This document shows, piece after piece, positions 1-13,963 of a DNA stretch of 64,000 bases; within the stretch, counting starts at the first letter, position 1; each line of letters begins with the position of its first letter. The notes under the pieces were generated by a model, which worked only from the letters and a program-made list of their open reading frames with translations, made no database searches and was not told where the DNA came from. The DNA lies in the NCBI GenBank assembly GCA_037013495.1, contig CM072806.1:5977001-6041000 (forward strand). The letters run 5' to 3'. The position numbers were made by a program, and so were the translations under genes. This DNA comes from Hippophae tibetana. Lineage: Eukaryota; Streptophyta; Magnoliopsida; Rosales; Elaeagnaceae.

Positions 1-1
1 G

Positions 2-247
2 TGTCTTCTTCATCCATGGATCAATGCAGGCCCCCGTCTTCTGGAACCATCTATCCCTTCAGATCAGAAACAAGCTGCAGAGAATGTCATCGCTGAAAAG
101 AAGAGGGAGAAAGATGAAAGAGAAGCAATGGAGACTGGGATTGGTAATATTGCTATTAATTCGGATTCGAAATCAGAAAATAAGGACCCTTTGAGTAGTA
201 AACCCTCTAAGATAGCATCAAGTAGTTCATTTCGAAAGACAGACTGA
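2..247 (+). CDS. C-terminal end of an unidentified protein (partial)
   Basis: An open frame enters from the left edge in frame 2 and ends at TGA 245-247, leaving 81 residues. The piece starts with CLLHPWINAGPRLLEPS, then a charged stretch (AEKKREKDEREAMETG) and a Ser/Lys-rich tail ending SSSSFRKTD. The HPWI motif close to the start resembles the end of a protein kinase domain (subdomain XI region), with a low-complexity tail after it. That is only a resemblance and I do not recognise the family. The frame has coding-like composition and stops just before AT-rich spacer, so a real terminal exon is likely. The bases after 247 look like 3' UTR. Confidence 0.55.
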   Translation, partial: CLLHPWINAGPRLLEPSIPSDQKQAAENVIAEKKREKDEREAMETGIGNIAINSDSKSENKDPLSSKPSKIASSSSFRKTD

Positions 248-1261
248 TTTTCTGTAGTCCATATAATTTTAGGAGCTGGCTGGTGGGGAGTGGTGGTTGC
301 TTCCCTGTTCATTATCCATTCTAGGGGTATGGATTATTGTTTGTGTGGGATGGCTACTATAGCATCTGGTTGAAATGAAATGCTAGTGAAGTACGAGTGA
401 GGGAATAGCTTACGGATGTTTTGGGCTTGGATTTTGAACGAACCTCAATTGTTCAATATGATACGTCTGACTTGGAGAGGACCATGATGTATTGGACCTT
501 ATTACAAGTACAAATTTTTGTACACGTTGATCTTGAAAATTTTACTGAAGCTAACTCTTGATTTGATGCTTAAATCTTAAACTAGTAGTCCTCACTAGTC
601 ATCTACTCAAGTTCCAGGGCACATTCTCGAAGTCCAGTGGAGGAAACAGAGTGATGTGGAGCCAAAATAAAGATACTGATTATACATTGAAACTTGACAA
701 TTTTTGTTTCAACCCATTTTTTCCGATTGTGGAAGTCTGAAAGTTTTAGGCACTTTATTTTTATAAATTAAATATATTAATTATTTTTTTACTTTAATCA
801 CTTGCATTTTTAGATACTTTAATTATTTGTTATCAATTTGATTTTTTGGAATTTGATTTTTGGAAACCTCAAGTAGGAAGTAGGAAAAAATTTAACCTTA
901 TTACGAATATAAAAATGTCTTCAAAAAATTAAAAAGTAAAACATAAAGTGAGTATAATATTTATAATTGATTTAAAAAGAATAAATTGTATTAATTTTAA
1001 AATGATGAATAATGTCTTTAGTTTGTGAAAGTAGAATTGTAATATGTATTCATTGCTTTTAGAGTATCATGACTTATTATTCTAATTTAATAATATTTAA
1101 GGATTATTTTTTTTAAAATAAACAAAGGAGAATTATTTTTGAAAAAAACCAATAAATGCGGTTAATCGTGGGAATTGTAAGGAAAGAGCAAACGATTAAA
1201 CCGACGGAAATAATAGAAAAGAAAGTCGTTTATTATTAGTAAATCATTGGGGGTGTAGTCA

Positions 1262-1263
<2 letters not shown>

Positions 1264-1297
<34 letters not shown>
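1264..1297. repeat. (AT)n microsatellite
   Basis: An uninterrupted AT dinucleotide run of about 34 bases in spacer DNA. Confidence 0.95.
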
Positions 1298-1299
<2 letters not shown>

Positions 1300-1778
1300 G
1301 TAAAAAGGATCGTTATTTCTTTCAACTATCTAAATCATAATTTGTATGGTGTTGGTGCTTTAAACTGTAACCTGAATTGCAATATCTACCTAACAAATCA
1401 ATAACATTAAATCAAATTCAGAATTCAATCATTAAGGTCAATGGTGGTGTGAAAATCAGTCTTTTGCTATTTTTATGGTCAAACAGGAGTTAACTTATTC
1501 ATAGGTCAAGTTTTATTTTTAACTTTACATTGAAAAGAATATATGTTATTTGTTTTTTAACCTAAAAAAATATTTATTTTTCATAAAAATTATATATTAT
1601 TTGTCATATTCATTTTTTTTAATAAACAACTTATGTTTTTTAGGAATTTAAAATTGAAACCAAGTATGTGTTTTATAACTTATCCTTTGTATTGCTTCCA
1701 ATTGTTTTGGATAAGCATGATATAACTATTTTGCATGACCCACGAAGCATCAATTAGTATTTTATGCTCTTTGTAAAA

Positions 1779-1820
<42 letters not shown>
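1779..1820. repeat. (ATT)n microsatellite
   Basis: An ATT trinucleotide run of about 42 bases in spacer DNA. Confidence 0.95.
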
Positions 1821-3916
1821 GTGTTGAATAAAATATGGAACAATCAACGAGGATTATTGTTTTAGAGCAATTTTATATTAAAATTATTATATATATACAT
1901 TTATATATTATTTATTGTTTATTTTACAAGTCACTTTTAATATATTTTTTTAAAGTTACAAACCACGGAAAGAATGGTGGTTGAAACTTACAAAGATTTG
2001 ATCAGTAGGTTTACCCTAGGCTTAGTAGTTAGATTTTGAAACCAATTATAAATTGAAGCACCCACTCTATTTTATTTATGAAATAATTCAGTTGTTTCCC
2101 TTTTTCCCATTTTATATATAGATGTTATAATTCTACACTTAAAATAAGTGACTCGACCTAACAAGAAGAAGAAGAAGATATAATACTCGTTATGTTTGTT
2201 GATTTACTATAAGCTAGTATTCAGATAAAGGAACTAAAAGGGGTCGTAAAAACATTAGAAAAACATAGGGTATAAAATAATATATCAGAGTTTATTTAAA
2301 TAGTATTATTTGTATAATTTAATCTCTTAAATCATAAGGGTATTATTTTTTCATTTATTTTAAAAATATAAATTAATTAAAGACAAACTATAATATTTTT
2401 ATATTTTTGTATTAAAATAACGGGACTAAGGGATGAAACGATGCTAAAATATTGGACCGAAACAGCTCCTTTTAGTGATAAGTTACAACATCTCAAAACT
2501 ATGGGAAGGATAGATAAAATGATACCGGAGAATATTATTACTAATTATCGATAGATTTATACAATCATAAATAATGTCACTTAATTAATAATATCTTTGA
2601 ATAAAATCGATATTAATAAATTATTAGATAAATAATAAATAAAAAATCAAATAAGTAGCATAAACTATAAAATTTTGGTTAACAAATTCAAATCAAAATT
2701 TTAGAATGTATTATTATACACACAAATTGTAAAATTCAAAAAAACGAAAATGTACATAATAAAGTAATTGCAATCTCATAATTAAATTAGCAAGCAAAAA
2801 GGAATCTTGCAAGTATTGTTTAATCAAATAAGCCGTTACTTTTATTTATACGTATCTTCCCATTAAGACTACTACTATGACAAAGATGGTTGACAAAGTT
2901 TGAACAAAAAAACTTTGGATTTTATTAGACGATGTTCACTTCATGCCATTCTCAATTGCACAAGTTGTATACAAATGAAAAGTTGTAATTGAATTTTACA
3001 ACTGTTATTACATCATATCCTTGAATAATAATATATCTTAAATTAATAATTAGTTGTGGGGTCTAAATGTTTCTCACACACACATACCTAATATATCTTA
3101 ATTATTTTTTATTAGAAAAATTTATCTCTTATTCATAATAGAATTTTTTTTATATGTTTAGATGATAATTAAATTGAGATTATTAATATAAAATAAATTT
3201 ATATGTAAAATTTAAGTAACGCGAAAGCTATTTTTTCGTAACAAAATATTTAGGTACTTTACTCATAAATGGTACATGTAGCGTACATACAATTATTAGC
3301 TTAAATAAAAAACAAACAAAAAAAAAACACAAAGCAACTAAGAATGGTACTATTGTCTCTCTTCAAGTGACTAATAAAATGAAGACTTATGGGTAAGATT
3401 TTGAAAATTTATAAAAAAAATAATATTTTTTAAAATTTATAAAATATAATCCTTTAACAATATTAATCAGATTTTAATTAAATAACTTAGTATAATTTAA
3501 ATAGTATCTAATTATATAATATTTAAAATAAAATAATATACAAAAGAATTTTAATAGTAAAAAATATATAAAATAAACATTAAAAAATATTATTTTTATG
3601 ATTATAAATTTTAAATTTTTTTTTTTTTTTAATTGTAATGGTACAATGGAAAAAGAGGGACATAAAATTCTTGGAGATATATTGACGTTAGCCAGGAGCT
3701 AACGTTGAATCAAAATCTCTTTATTCAAAATGAAAATATGCAGACAAATTGATTGTTATTGCTTTACAATAATGCAAGTAAGGTTTGGGACAACAAGGTA
3801 TTGACCAACATTCCTCAATGCTTTTCTTGTGCTGAATTAAAAAATACTTATTATCAATTACTTTTTTTTTTATTTATTTTTGATCGAGCTCTTTGTTGGG
3901 TTCATGCCAGCGATCA

Positions 3917-6900
3917 CTAACTGCTACACAACCCCAAAAATCCCATAAATTCATGATTTTTAATCATCTGAATACTACTCTCTATTCCAATTACACCTGA
4001 AAAAAGAAAGAGTTAGAAAAATAAGAAGGTAAATAAACCACTATCTTAAACTATATATATATAGCATTTAAATTTTCATACTCTACACTTCGATTCTTTA
4101 TTATTCTTTTTTATGATATAATCCTTTTACTTTTTAATTTTCACACTATAATTTCCTTACTTTTTTTATTTACAATTTAACCACTATTTTTTATTTATTT
4201 TTTATTTTAAAACTTTGTTTCTCTTACTTTTCGTATTTTTAAAACTTAATTTCAAATTGATATCAAATTTTGGACCATATGAGTAAAAATTAAAAAGTAA
4301 AAGAGTTAAATTATAAGGAAAAAAATAAGGCAAACAAAAATATAAAAATTAAAAAATCGAATCATAAGAAAACATAATTAGAAGATTAAAGTGTAGAATA
4401 TGAAAAAAATATTTCCCCTTACTTTTTATACTTTTGAAGTTTAATTTTAAATTATCTAAAATTTTGGATTAAATGTGTAAAAATTAAAAACTAAAAGGGT
4501 CAAATTATATGGTAAAAAAGTAAGAGGATTAAAGTTTAAAAATTAAAAAAATAAAAGAAACAAATCATAATAAAAAATAATTAGAGAATTAATGCTTAGA
4601 GTATGAAAAAATATAAGGGCTATTTGTGTATAGTTCAGACAAACCAATAAACTAGTAAGAATCAAAATGAAGAGAATAGCTTTACCCATTGTAAGAGCAC
4701 TAGCAAAGATGACACCAGATAGAATGAATACAATGAGTGATGCTCTTCTAAGAATTTTAACAAGTTTTCTGACAAAGAATTGTCCCCAAAATCCAGCCAA
4801 GACTGAGACTGATGTCAAGTACAAAGCTGCATAACAATTTTAAGCAAGAGGAGTACATACCAGTTACAAATTAATTAATGGAAATACATTTAACTAAAGT
4901 ACAATTTAGTAGAATATATCAGTGAAAATAAAAGGAAAATGAAATTAGAAAGCTACCATAAGGAATAGGAAATCTCTTGAGAAGGTAGAACTCCACCACT
5001 GATAATGATGATGAAAATGCCATTACAAATGTTGCTGTTGCACTAGCTACCTATACATGGCAAAAAGTAGAGCAGAGCAGAGAAAACTATTAGTGGTAGC
5101 AAGTTATTAAACTAAGAAATTTAAATGCTACTAGGAGCAACTGCCAATTTGAGACACGACTCATTGACCCACACCAAAAAATTTCAATTCAGAATTGATA
5201 TTTATTGTTTTAGGTTTTTAAAGATTTTTGATATATAAATAAGACAATATAATAAAAATATGTTTTTAAATGTGTCAACTAAATAATTCAACACGAACAC
5301 AAATAATAGATACAATTAACTAACCCTAAAAAAATCATTTTTCTTCTTTTTTTAAGCATAAGCAAACATGATAATGCAAAGTAAACACGAATAAGTGATA
5401 CAATTTACTAACCCCAAAAAATCATGTTTTTATTTAATACGTTAGCAAACAAGATAATTCAACATGAATAAACGATTAACCAACACAATTTAACAACCTT
5501 AAAATTTAACAATTTAAGAAAGAAAAAAAAATGATACTATTTTTTTGAAAAAATTACTCTAAAGGTCACTTTATTTATGTCATTGAGTCACTTTAATTAC
5601 TTAAAAATGGGTGCTTTGATCACATAAAAAAAGAACCTTAAGTTATGTGATTAATGTATCATAATTTTAAAAATCGAATAATTAAATGTTTTTTATAAAA
5701 ATCGTGTGACTAAAATGTTCTAATGATCAGGTAAGATAAGACTGAAAATTAAGCAAGGTACATGTATACCTGAGGGATGACACCAATCTCAAGGAGAAGG
5801 GGACCAAGAATGAAACCACCACCAGAACCAAGTAAGCCACCAACAGTGCCACCAAGAATGCCACAAACTGCACAAAATGCAATGTGCAATGCAGTCCATT
5901 CTATAGAAGCCTCACATATTGACTCTGTATTCCCTGTACTCACTCTCTTCTTTTGGTCTTTGTATAATTTGACTGCTTCATAACCAAACAGTCCAAGTGC
6001 TACAGGAAACTGCATTTACATTTTTTTTAAATGAAAGGATTAGGTGAGTGACTACATAATAAAAGAACAAAAAATACATGTTATCTCACATGATGTTTGG
6101 TATTATTTAAGTACCTGTAAGCTGAATAGTACCCAATACCACATACTACAAACCTTGACATCATTCTGCAATCAATAATAGACCAACTTTACTATCAAAT
6201 ACATGTAGAGAGAGGAAAGAGAGGAGAGAGGAGAGAGGAGAGAGGAGAGAGGAGAGAGAGAGTTACCTTTACGATTTGAAGAAGTAGGAAACAAACCCAG
6301 ACCAATAGAAGAATCAATAACCTTTTCCACCTTAAGTTGAGGCATAGTATTTGCTGAAAAAATACAAATATTTCGGTCCGTTTAAGGCTTTAACAACTAC
6401 ATTATTTGAAGCTTCATTTTTCATGAAAATACAAGTAGGTCAGTCAGGCACTCTAATTTAATGTAAATTTACATAATTATTTTAAAAAAATGACCTTATC
6501 CGACACCCTGAGTATTACAAAATTCACAACTATTTGTGTTCTAAAAGATTACGTGTTACATATACAGAATTACAAACATATGATTTATTTTTACTTACCA
6601 TAGCTGATTTCTCTTCCCTATCAATTAATGGTTCATAATCTGTATCAATTAGAACTGCAAATTTACAAAACAATTGAACATGTTAAATAAAATGTTTACA
6701 AAACAAAACAATTAATGTAGTTGTTTTTCTCTGAGTATCTTACGTTCTCCTCTGGAGTTAATTACAGTTCTTTGAGGCTGGGTCATTTCCTTCTGCAGAA
6801 TTTATAAGAATTTATAAGCTGACACCCAAAAACTTCAAATTTCATAAAAAATTACCATATAAATTCTACAAATCCTCACATTAAGAATAGTCTCTTCCTT

Positions 6901-7964
6901 CCACATCTCTCTTCCTTTACAGAAAGACCTTGAAGATGTTCCTAATGAATTTAAAGTCAAACAAAATACAACATTTTATGCCAGAATAAGATCAAATGAC
7001 ATTTTCACATTAAAAAAATTGAAAAGAAGAGGAGTTAAGATTTGCATACCAATGAAGAGAATAATAATGAGGACAGTGATGAGCCAATAGGGAAAAACAA
7101 CACTAAGAGACACACCAATAGTTATGCCAAGCATGAGCATGGGTTGGAAGAGAAGAGCAAGATCATAGTCTATGATGGGCACTTCCTTTGTAGGATGTGG
7201 CACTCTTATGTTGTACCATATTGATGACAGAGATGCTCCCATTATCATACCTACAACCATTTTCACAAACTTCACTCACCACAGGTCCACAAACAAACAA
7301 AAATACTTTCAAATCAACTATACAATTACAAAGCATCTCCTTTTCTTCAACAAAAACCCAAAAAAATGAAATCTAACAGATTCTCAAAACCTTAGAAATA
7401 AAAATCAAAACTTGATTATCTTGCAGTAATGCATTACTTTTAGAAATTAATCATTTTTCGATTCAAATGTCCCACTGAAGAAAAATATCAAAACATTAGA
7501 AAAGTGACATACATTTAGAAAGAGCAGCAGCAGACTTGGTATCAAAACCAACTACGACAATAAGCATAGGAACAAATATGCCTCCACCTCCCACACCTCC
7601 AACCGTACCACATGCCGAACCCAGAAAGCCAATCAACGTTGCTAACAAAATTCTCCAACTAAATTTCAAATCCTGCACCCAAAAAGTCAAATACCCAATA
7701 AGTAAAAACCAAAAATTTGAATGATGTATAAGAACTTTTACATATATATGTTTTTTATGTTTATGGTTATAAATGAAAAAAAAAAACAGAGAGAGAGATA
7801 AGACATACGGGCCAAACTGTGTCGGTACTGGAAGTGTGTAGAAAAATGGAATTTTGGGATGTTTGGTAAGATTGAAAATGATTTTGGTGATTGATGAAAA
7901 ACGCAGATAGAACAGCCACGGAGAAACCTGATAGAAGATAGAACACCAAATGTTTCGTGGTCAT
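3917..7964 (-). CDS. Sulfite exporter TauE/SafE family membrane protein
   Basis: A 12-exon gene. Coding exons in transcript order: 7964-7809, 7672-7513, 7250-7050, 6941-6880, 6792-6744, 6654-6599, 6353-6267, 6165-6115, 6009-5770, 5050-4957, 4826-4686, 3996-3917. They join in phase to 1377 bases, or 458 residues, ending in TAG. Introns have GT-AG ends. The protein starts with a hydrophobic segment (residues about 5-25) that could be a signal peptide or anchor. It then has the two glycine-rich repeats of the TauE/SafE (DUF81) family: [11 protein letters not shown] near residues 73-83 and [13 protein letters not shown] near 327-339. Each is followed by hydrophobic membrane segments, with a charged loop between the halves. 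The end, from GVIGIESS to [11 protein letters not shown], fits the plant members I know. The family is predicted to move anions or organosulfur compounds; the substrate here is unknown. The start is the first ATG of the hydrophobic leader. A TATA-like site lies about 240 bases upstream. Confidence 0.92.
4040..4645. mobile_element. MITE-like inverted-repeat insertion in the transporter's last intron
   Basis: Within intron 11 (3997-4685), the left part around 4048-4165 is an imperfect reverse complement of the right part around 4500-4638. Motifs such as TTTTCATACTCTA on the left pair with TAGAGTATGAAAA on the right, and AACTATA pairs with TATAGTT at the outer ends. The interior also holds two direct copies of about 190 bases (about 4244-4420 and 4430-4620). 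The size of about 600 bases, the AT richness and the absence of coding sequence suit a miniature inverted-repeat transposon. The exact ends and a target duplication were not resolved, and an accidental AT-rich palindrome remains possible. Confidence 0.5.
6207..6263. repeat. Purine (GAGGA/GAGA) repeat beside a splice donor
   Basis: A tandem purine tract of GAGGAGA-type units lies inside intron 7 of the transporter gene and ends 3 bases from the last base of exon 7 (6267). On the transcribed strand it is a CT-rich tract immediately after the GTAACT donor. Confidence 0.9.
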
Positions 7965-8200
7965 CTCTATCGTTTACTTGTCAACGAACAACAAGATTAC
8001 CATCAACGACAATAATAATGAAAATAAATGACCAACTTCAATACCAAAAACCTCGTTTTTCTTTTATAATTTCTTGAATACCCAGATACGTTATTTTTTG
8101 TTTCAAAATCAAATAGTACAAAAGACAAGGCGCTATTACAGCACCTGTATAAATAATATGGCGGAGAGAGATAAATAGAGGGAGAGGCGAGGGATTGTGG

Positions 8201-8207
8201 TTTTATA
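8201..8207 (-). promoter_or_regulatory. Candidate TATA box of the TauE/SafE gene
   Basis: The minus strand reads TATAAAA here, in a GC-richer stretch about 240 bases upstream of the start codon at 7964. Spacing would put transcription start near 8170 with a 5' UTR of about 200 bases. Identified by motif and position only. Confidence 0.4.
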
Positions 8208-8639
8208 AAGAGAGGGTGATCTTTTTTATTATTATTTGTTTTTTTTTTTGGGGGGGGACCTCCTGAGGCCCTTCGCGTTTAGTTTCAGAGTCACGTTTAG
8301 TTTCAGAATCATGTGTATATATAAAATATTAATATGAACTTGCAAAGGACACTTAGTTTTTAATAGATTGATTACTCTTAACCTTTCAACTTACAATTCA
8401 ATACATAATAGTAACAATAGTGATACTAACTGGAAGGTGATCTTGCACTCCTATTATCACATGCTTCAACCGTCGAAAACGATATTAAGGATCAGTTTCG
8501 GGTAACTACATTAGATTACAAAAGAAAAAAAAGTGAATTCCCTTGAGCAAGTAGGTTAGGTACAAGAAGGAGATGATCATCACATGTGTGTCAATTTTAC
8601 TAATATCAATACAATCACTCCAAAAAAATTGCTTCATGC

Positions 8640-9560
8640 TACCAAGCATTAACCAATTGGTAGATGCCACTATGAGATTCGAAGTCATGATTTTCATCTA
8701 TGCATATTTGGGTTATCATCATATTTAAATGTACAAATACGGTATCCATCATAGAGGAGGAAACTTTTTGTTTTACAAGGATGCTATTTAGGTTAAAGAA
8801 AACACATAGTCTACTTACCAAGGATTAGTGAACATAATGTTCGAACATCAAATAAGAAGGAACATGAAAGCGTAAGTTGATGACATGATGGTCAAAATAA
8901 AAACAATTGAGGACCATGTTTCAAATTTTAAAGAAGTCTTCTCCATTATTCGACGCTATGGTATGCCCCTCAATCCCAATCAATGCATCTTTGGAGTTAT
9001 GTGGGAAAAATTCTTAAGGTACTTGATATCATCACAAGAAATAGAAGCTAATCCCAAAAAAATATTGTTCTTGTCAACATGTGATCTCATATATGTGTCA
9101 AAGAAGTTCAATAGTTAAATGGGATGATAACTACCCTTAATCATTTTATCTCCAAATGCACATAAAATTGTTTATATACCTTTCTTTCAATTATTGAAGA
9201 AAAATAAGGTATATATTTGGAGTGAAGAATGCAAAACGCTTTTCAATCCATCAAGGATTATATGGGAAAAAACCTTAATTTGTTAATAAACTCATTCGTA
9301 AAAGAAGTCCTTTACTTTTACATTGTATTCACCGACAGAGCAACCAACATGGATGCTAAATATATATCCATCGCTTGATAAAGCTGTTTTTACCGTGAGA
9401 AGACGTTATTTTTGGTATACTCACAAATTTGTGGTCTTAATCTCTTACCCATTGAAAAACATCTTAAGTAAACCTAAGCAAATGGGCTAGCTCTTGTAAT
9501 TAGCTATCAAACTAAGTGAGTTCGAACTACATTACAAGCTACAAGTAAAACTAATGTATA
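8640..9560 (+). mobile_element. Ty3/gypsy retrotransposon fossil (reverse transcriptase and RNase H region)
   Basis: Translated pieces on the plus strand match the Ty3/gypsy pol order. There is a reverse transcriptase palm stretch (LVDATM near 8655, the degraded YVDDM-like region near 8880) and the conserved run RRYGMPLNPNQCIFGV near 8960. RNase H-like pieces follow up to about 9560 (KLSEFELHYKL near 9510). The copy is broken in many places, and no LTRs, primer-binding site or target duplications were found. It is therefore an old internal fragment. The boundaries are where similarity fades. Confidence 0.8.
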
Positions 9561-11453
9561 GGAAAAAATATATTTTTATATATGATAATTATAAATGGTG
9601 TGTAATTTTTTTTAATAAATATACTTATATGAGTAATGTTATATTTATCAAAAATATTATGCTATCAATTATTACTCATTATAAATCTGTGATAAATAAC
9701 ATCTTCTTATAAAAAATAATAGTCAATTATTAGCGAAATAAAAAGAGATATTTTTAGCCAAACTCAAGTTTTATAGCTTAAAGTAGGATCAGTAATTTGT
9801 GAGATAACGATATGTATAATCTAGTTAATAAATATGTTAAACATGACGACACATTATGATAATTAATGTACTAGCCAAGTAAAAAGAGAAATATTTTTAG
9901 AGAAACCAAATTTTATAATTTAAAGTAGGATTGATAATTTATGACATAATATGGAAACACATACATATATGAGTGACATGATATGATTTTAATACGTAAT
10001 GTATAACCTATTTAATAAATGTGTTAAATAAGATCACATGATATGATAATTAATGTATTAATTTTTTAAGCATATATTTTAAATTAAGGTTTCTTAACTT
10101 TTATTAATACTAACACTTTATTTTCTTAAATTTAAGAATCGGTCCCTATTTTTTTAATTTTATTAAATTGTCTAAAAGGATTGATTATGTTAAAATTAGA
10201 AATTATATAATTAAATGATAATTAAAAAAATTATTTTAATATGTTAATTATGATAGTTACACTCAAATTTTAAACTAATTTTTGAAATAAAAAGGGATTA
10301 AATCTAACAAATTTTTTAAGTAAATAAAGCTAAGATTTAATAAAAGTTAAGAAACACAGGATATTATTATATCTTATTATTATATTACGTGATAATCAGA
10401 TATAATATGAATAGAATAAATTTAATAAATATTTTTAAAATAATATATTTTGATTAACCAATGCAAAATATGAATATAATATATTTATAAATAAATATTA
10501 AATAAATCTATCCGAAATCTGTTAACAATTAATCACCATCTGCCAAGCTTAGTTCAAAGTTAACTCAAAAACTGCTGGTGATAGTATTCTTATCTTCCCT
10601 CCTCTCATCGATCAGTCGTGTGATGCTCATTCTAGAAATATTCACCAAAATGATGATTGCACTACCATATCTGCAAAAAATGATTCAGCTAAGGCAATAT
10701 ATTCTAATTGAAATATTAACTTTACGTCACTTTATGGGGTTAATGCAATAAGAGTCCCCCAAGATATCAACTTAGTTGTTAAGCATATGGAATTTTTAAT
10801 ATTGAATTTTTTTATTTATTATAAATTTTGTATAAATTATAATTAATGTAATATAAGATTATTAGTATATATAATGAAATTCACGTAATTCTATATAATA
10901 AAAAATTATTATATAAATTATAATTATGATATATAAAAACATTATTTAATATATAAGCTTTTATTAGATTTTGAATGGTTACGCGTATAATTAATAATTC
11001 TAACACGTATCGTTACGGTGGTTTGGGTAAAAACAATATATACAAAATCATGCGCTATTATTAACATTTTTCTTCCGACTAAATTGAAAAGAATTAAAAT
11101 AGCACTTTTTCCCCCTCTTCTTGTGTATGCCAATGGGATTGTATAGATAATAAATAATTTTCTGAAGGGTCATAGAGTAAATATAGACTTTTAAATGAGA
11201 TTTAAGTAAAAAAAAAAAAAACTAATTTAATATTAGTGGGAGTTGATGATGTTATGATACTAGGTTAGATAAGAGTTTCCAATCAATTAGGATAAAAATT
11301 TAAGTAGTAATAAATGGATTAATTATATTATTATATGTTATATTTGAATCTTAATACTAATTTTTTTAATTTTATTTTCTTCTTAATTTTTTTTTAGATT
11401 TATAATTTATATCAATCGGCTCAAATTTAACTATTTCACAGACTTCTCTAATA

Positions 11454-11490
<37 letters not shown>

Positions 11491-12084
11491 TCTTTAACAT
11501 ATTATTAACATTTAAAAATTTATGATATTAAATAACTAGTATTCTATAAAAAAAAAAACTAGTAAAATTATAACTTATAAAAGTTGAACCTCAACCATGT
11601 TTGTTAGGTGGTTATTTTAATAAATATATTTTTAAATAAATTTAATGATTGAAATTAATTTAATTAAATTTAAAGTTGTTAAAGATTGAACGTATGTTAC
11701 AAAACCAATAAAATAGAATGACCCTAATAACTATATTTGAAATTTGGAGTCATGTTTGAATAATTAATAGAGCTATGATTTACATATTTAATTTTAGCAT
11801 TGTTATTTTAGCAAAGTGTTAATATAAAGTTTTTTTTGGGATCATATTGTCATCTATGAACACTTGTGACATGAAAATATAAATACATCTTAGAGTAAAA
11901 TATGAATAGTGTTAGACATAAATCTAAATAAGTTTCAAATTAAACAGGATGGGGGCTGGAGGGGTAATTTTTATGATGGAAGGTATACGAGTAAATTAGG
12001 AATTTTTTTTATGATAGAAGGTATAGTAATAGATTGGGATATAATGTTAATGTCACTTATGATTAAAAGTTAATTTTTATTATG
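9561..12084. other. AT-rich gene-free spacer
   Basis: No convincing coding sequence on either strand. It contains an ATT microsatellite at 11453-11489. Near 11965-12040 there is a short imperfect direct repeat (ATGATGGAAGGTAT and ATGATAGAAGGTAT about 38 bases apart). Short similar segments around 9720-10040 (AAAAAGAGATATTTTTAG and AAAAAGAGAAATATTTTTAG) suggest another diverged duplication. Confidence 0.6.
11453..11489. repeat. (ATT)n microsatellite
   Basis: A run of ATT repeats about 37 bases long. Confidence 0.95.
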
Positions 12085-13011
12085 AGATGAGACGATATTA
12101 GTTGAGATTGTCTCAAATGAAACTAAATGAAAAAAGTAAAAATAAAAAAAAATATGATACATGATTATTTATAATGTGAAAGTATAACAATAAAAATAAT
12201 AGAATATTATGTTTAAAGTTAGTTACATTAAAACTATAATCTAAATGATATGAGATAAATTGATATTTAAATGAGATGGTACAATATTATATCTTAAGCA
12301 CATTATGACTATATGTATAATTATGTTGAGATGTTAATGAGATTCATATTATAATTCAATAATTTTTAAAATTAATCGCATTTTGTTTCACTTAATTTTT
12401 AATGAGATGAGATGTTAATGAGATTGTATTAATTAAGTTATTTTATTTGTTTTTGATTAACCTACATAAAATAGATAAAATAATAAAATAATAAAAAATA
12501 TGATACATGGTTATTTTTAATTTAAGTTTAATAAGAAAAAGTATATAATATACGTTTAAAGTTTGACCTATTAGGAATACAATCTAAATGAAATAAAATA
12601 TATTAAGATGATATTTAAATAAAATAAGATAATATTATACTAAAAATTTATTAAAAATACTAAATAAGATATAAATAAGATAAAATAATCTATTTTATAT
12701 ATGTTTTAATAATATTAAATAAAATATAAAATAAAATAAGATAATTTACTTTATATTCAATTGAAAATGTGGAATGAATCATTATCAAACAGTTGAAAAG
12801 TTGAAAAGAAAGCAAACAAATATTAAACCAAAACAAAGTAAATTTAATTGAAGTTTAATCACGAGTTACCTCCATTGAGGTCCCTTCTAAAGAAAAAAAT
12901 AACAAAATAAAAGAGACTCTAATTCTCGTGTGTTATTTTTAATATATCATTATATATTATTAATATAATTATATATTATTAATATAAAATAAATATGTGA
13001 ATAAAAATAAC

Positions 13012-13047
<36 letters not shown>

Positions 13048-13963
13048 TTATAAGATATACCATTTATCCTAAATGAATATAAATGATACAACTAAAAATA
13101 AAAAAATAATAAAAAATATGATATATGATTATTTATAATGTAAAAATATAATAAAAAAAATGATAAAATATTATGTTTAGAGTTCATTATATTAAAATTA
13201 TAATCTAAATGAGATAAAATAAATTGATATTTGAATGAGATGGTATAATATTATACCTTAAACACATTAATAACTAGATGTATAAATTATGATGAGATGT
13301 TAATGAGACACATGGGATAACACCATAATTTTTAAATCATTCTCATTTTGTTTTATTTAATTTTTAAGGAGATAAAATGATAATTAAATTATACTATTTG
13401 AGATATCTAATTTGTCTTTAATCGACATAAATAAATAAAATAAAATAACATAACAAAAATATATATCATATATGATTATTTTTAATTTGAGTTTAATAAA
13501 AAATAATACAACATATATTTTAAGTTTGATCTATTAAAGATACAATCTAAATGAAATGAAATGTGATGAAATGATATTTAAATAAAATAAAATAATTTTA
13601 TACTATAAAACCATTAAAAATATTAAATAAAATATAAGATAATCTATTTTATTTTTATTAATGATATTTTGTAAAAGATAAAATGAAGTAAGAGAATTTA
13701 CTTTACATATGTATAAGGATTAAAAACGTGGAATGACACAGTGAACAAACAATTGAAAAGAAAGTGAACAAATATTAAACCAAAAACAAAATAAATTTAA
13801 TTGAAATTTAATCATGAGTTACCTCCATTAAGGTCTCTTTTAAAAAAAGAAAAAAAGAAAAAAAGCTAAAAATTCATTTTAGATGAGTTTAACTCTTATG
13901 TGTTATTTTTGTATGTAATTATGTATGTTATTAATATATGATAAAGATATGAATAAAAAAGAT

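Larger units (their letters stand above)
248..3916. other. AT-rich intergenic spacer
   Basis: I see no coding potential on either strand. The first few hundred bases are less AT-rich and probably include the 3' UTR of the gene ending at 247. The rest is AT-rich with two microsatellites, listed separately. The right end adjoins the 3' end of the minus-strand transporter gene. Confidence 0.6.

Noticed and set aside
5777-5983. A plus-strand Pro-rich open frame across the TauE/SafE gene.
   Set aside because: It is the reverse strand of the Gly-rich exon 9; the minus-strand reading matches the family and has good splice sites.
7536-7724. A plus-strand open frame rich in Pro and Thr.
   Set aside because: It is the antisense of exon 2, which encodes the first TauE glycine-rich repeat.
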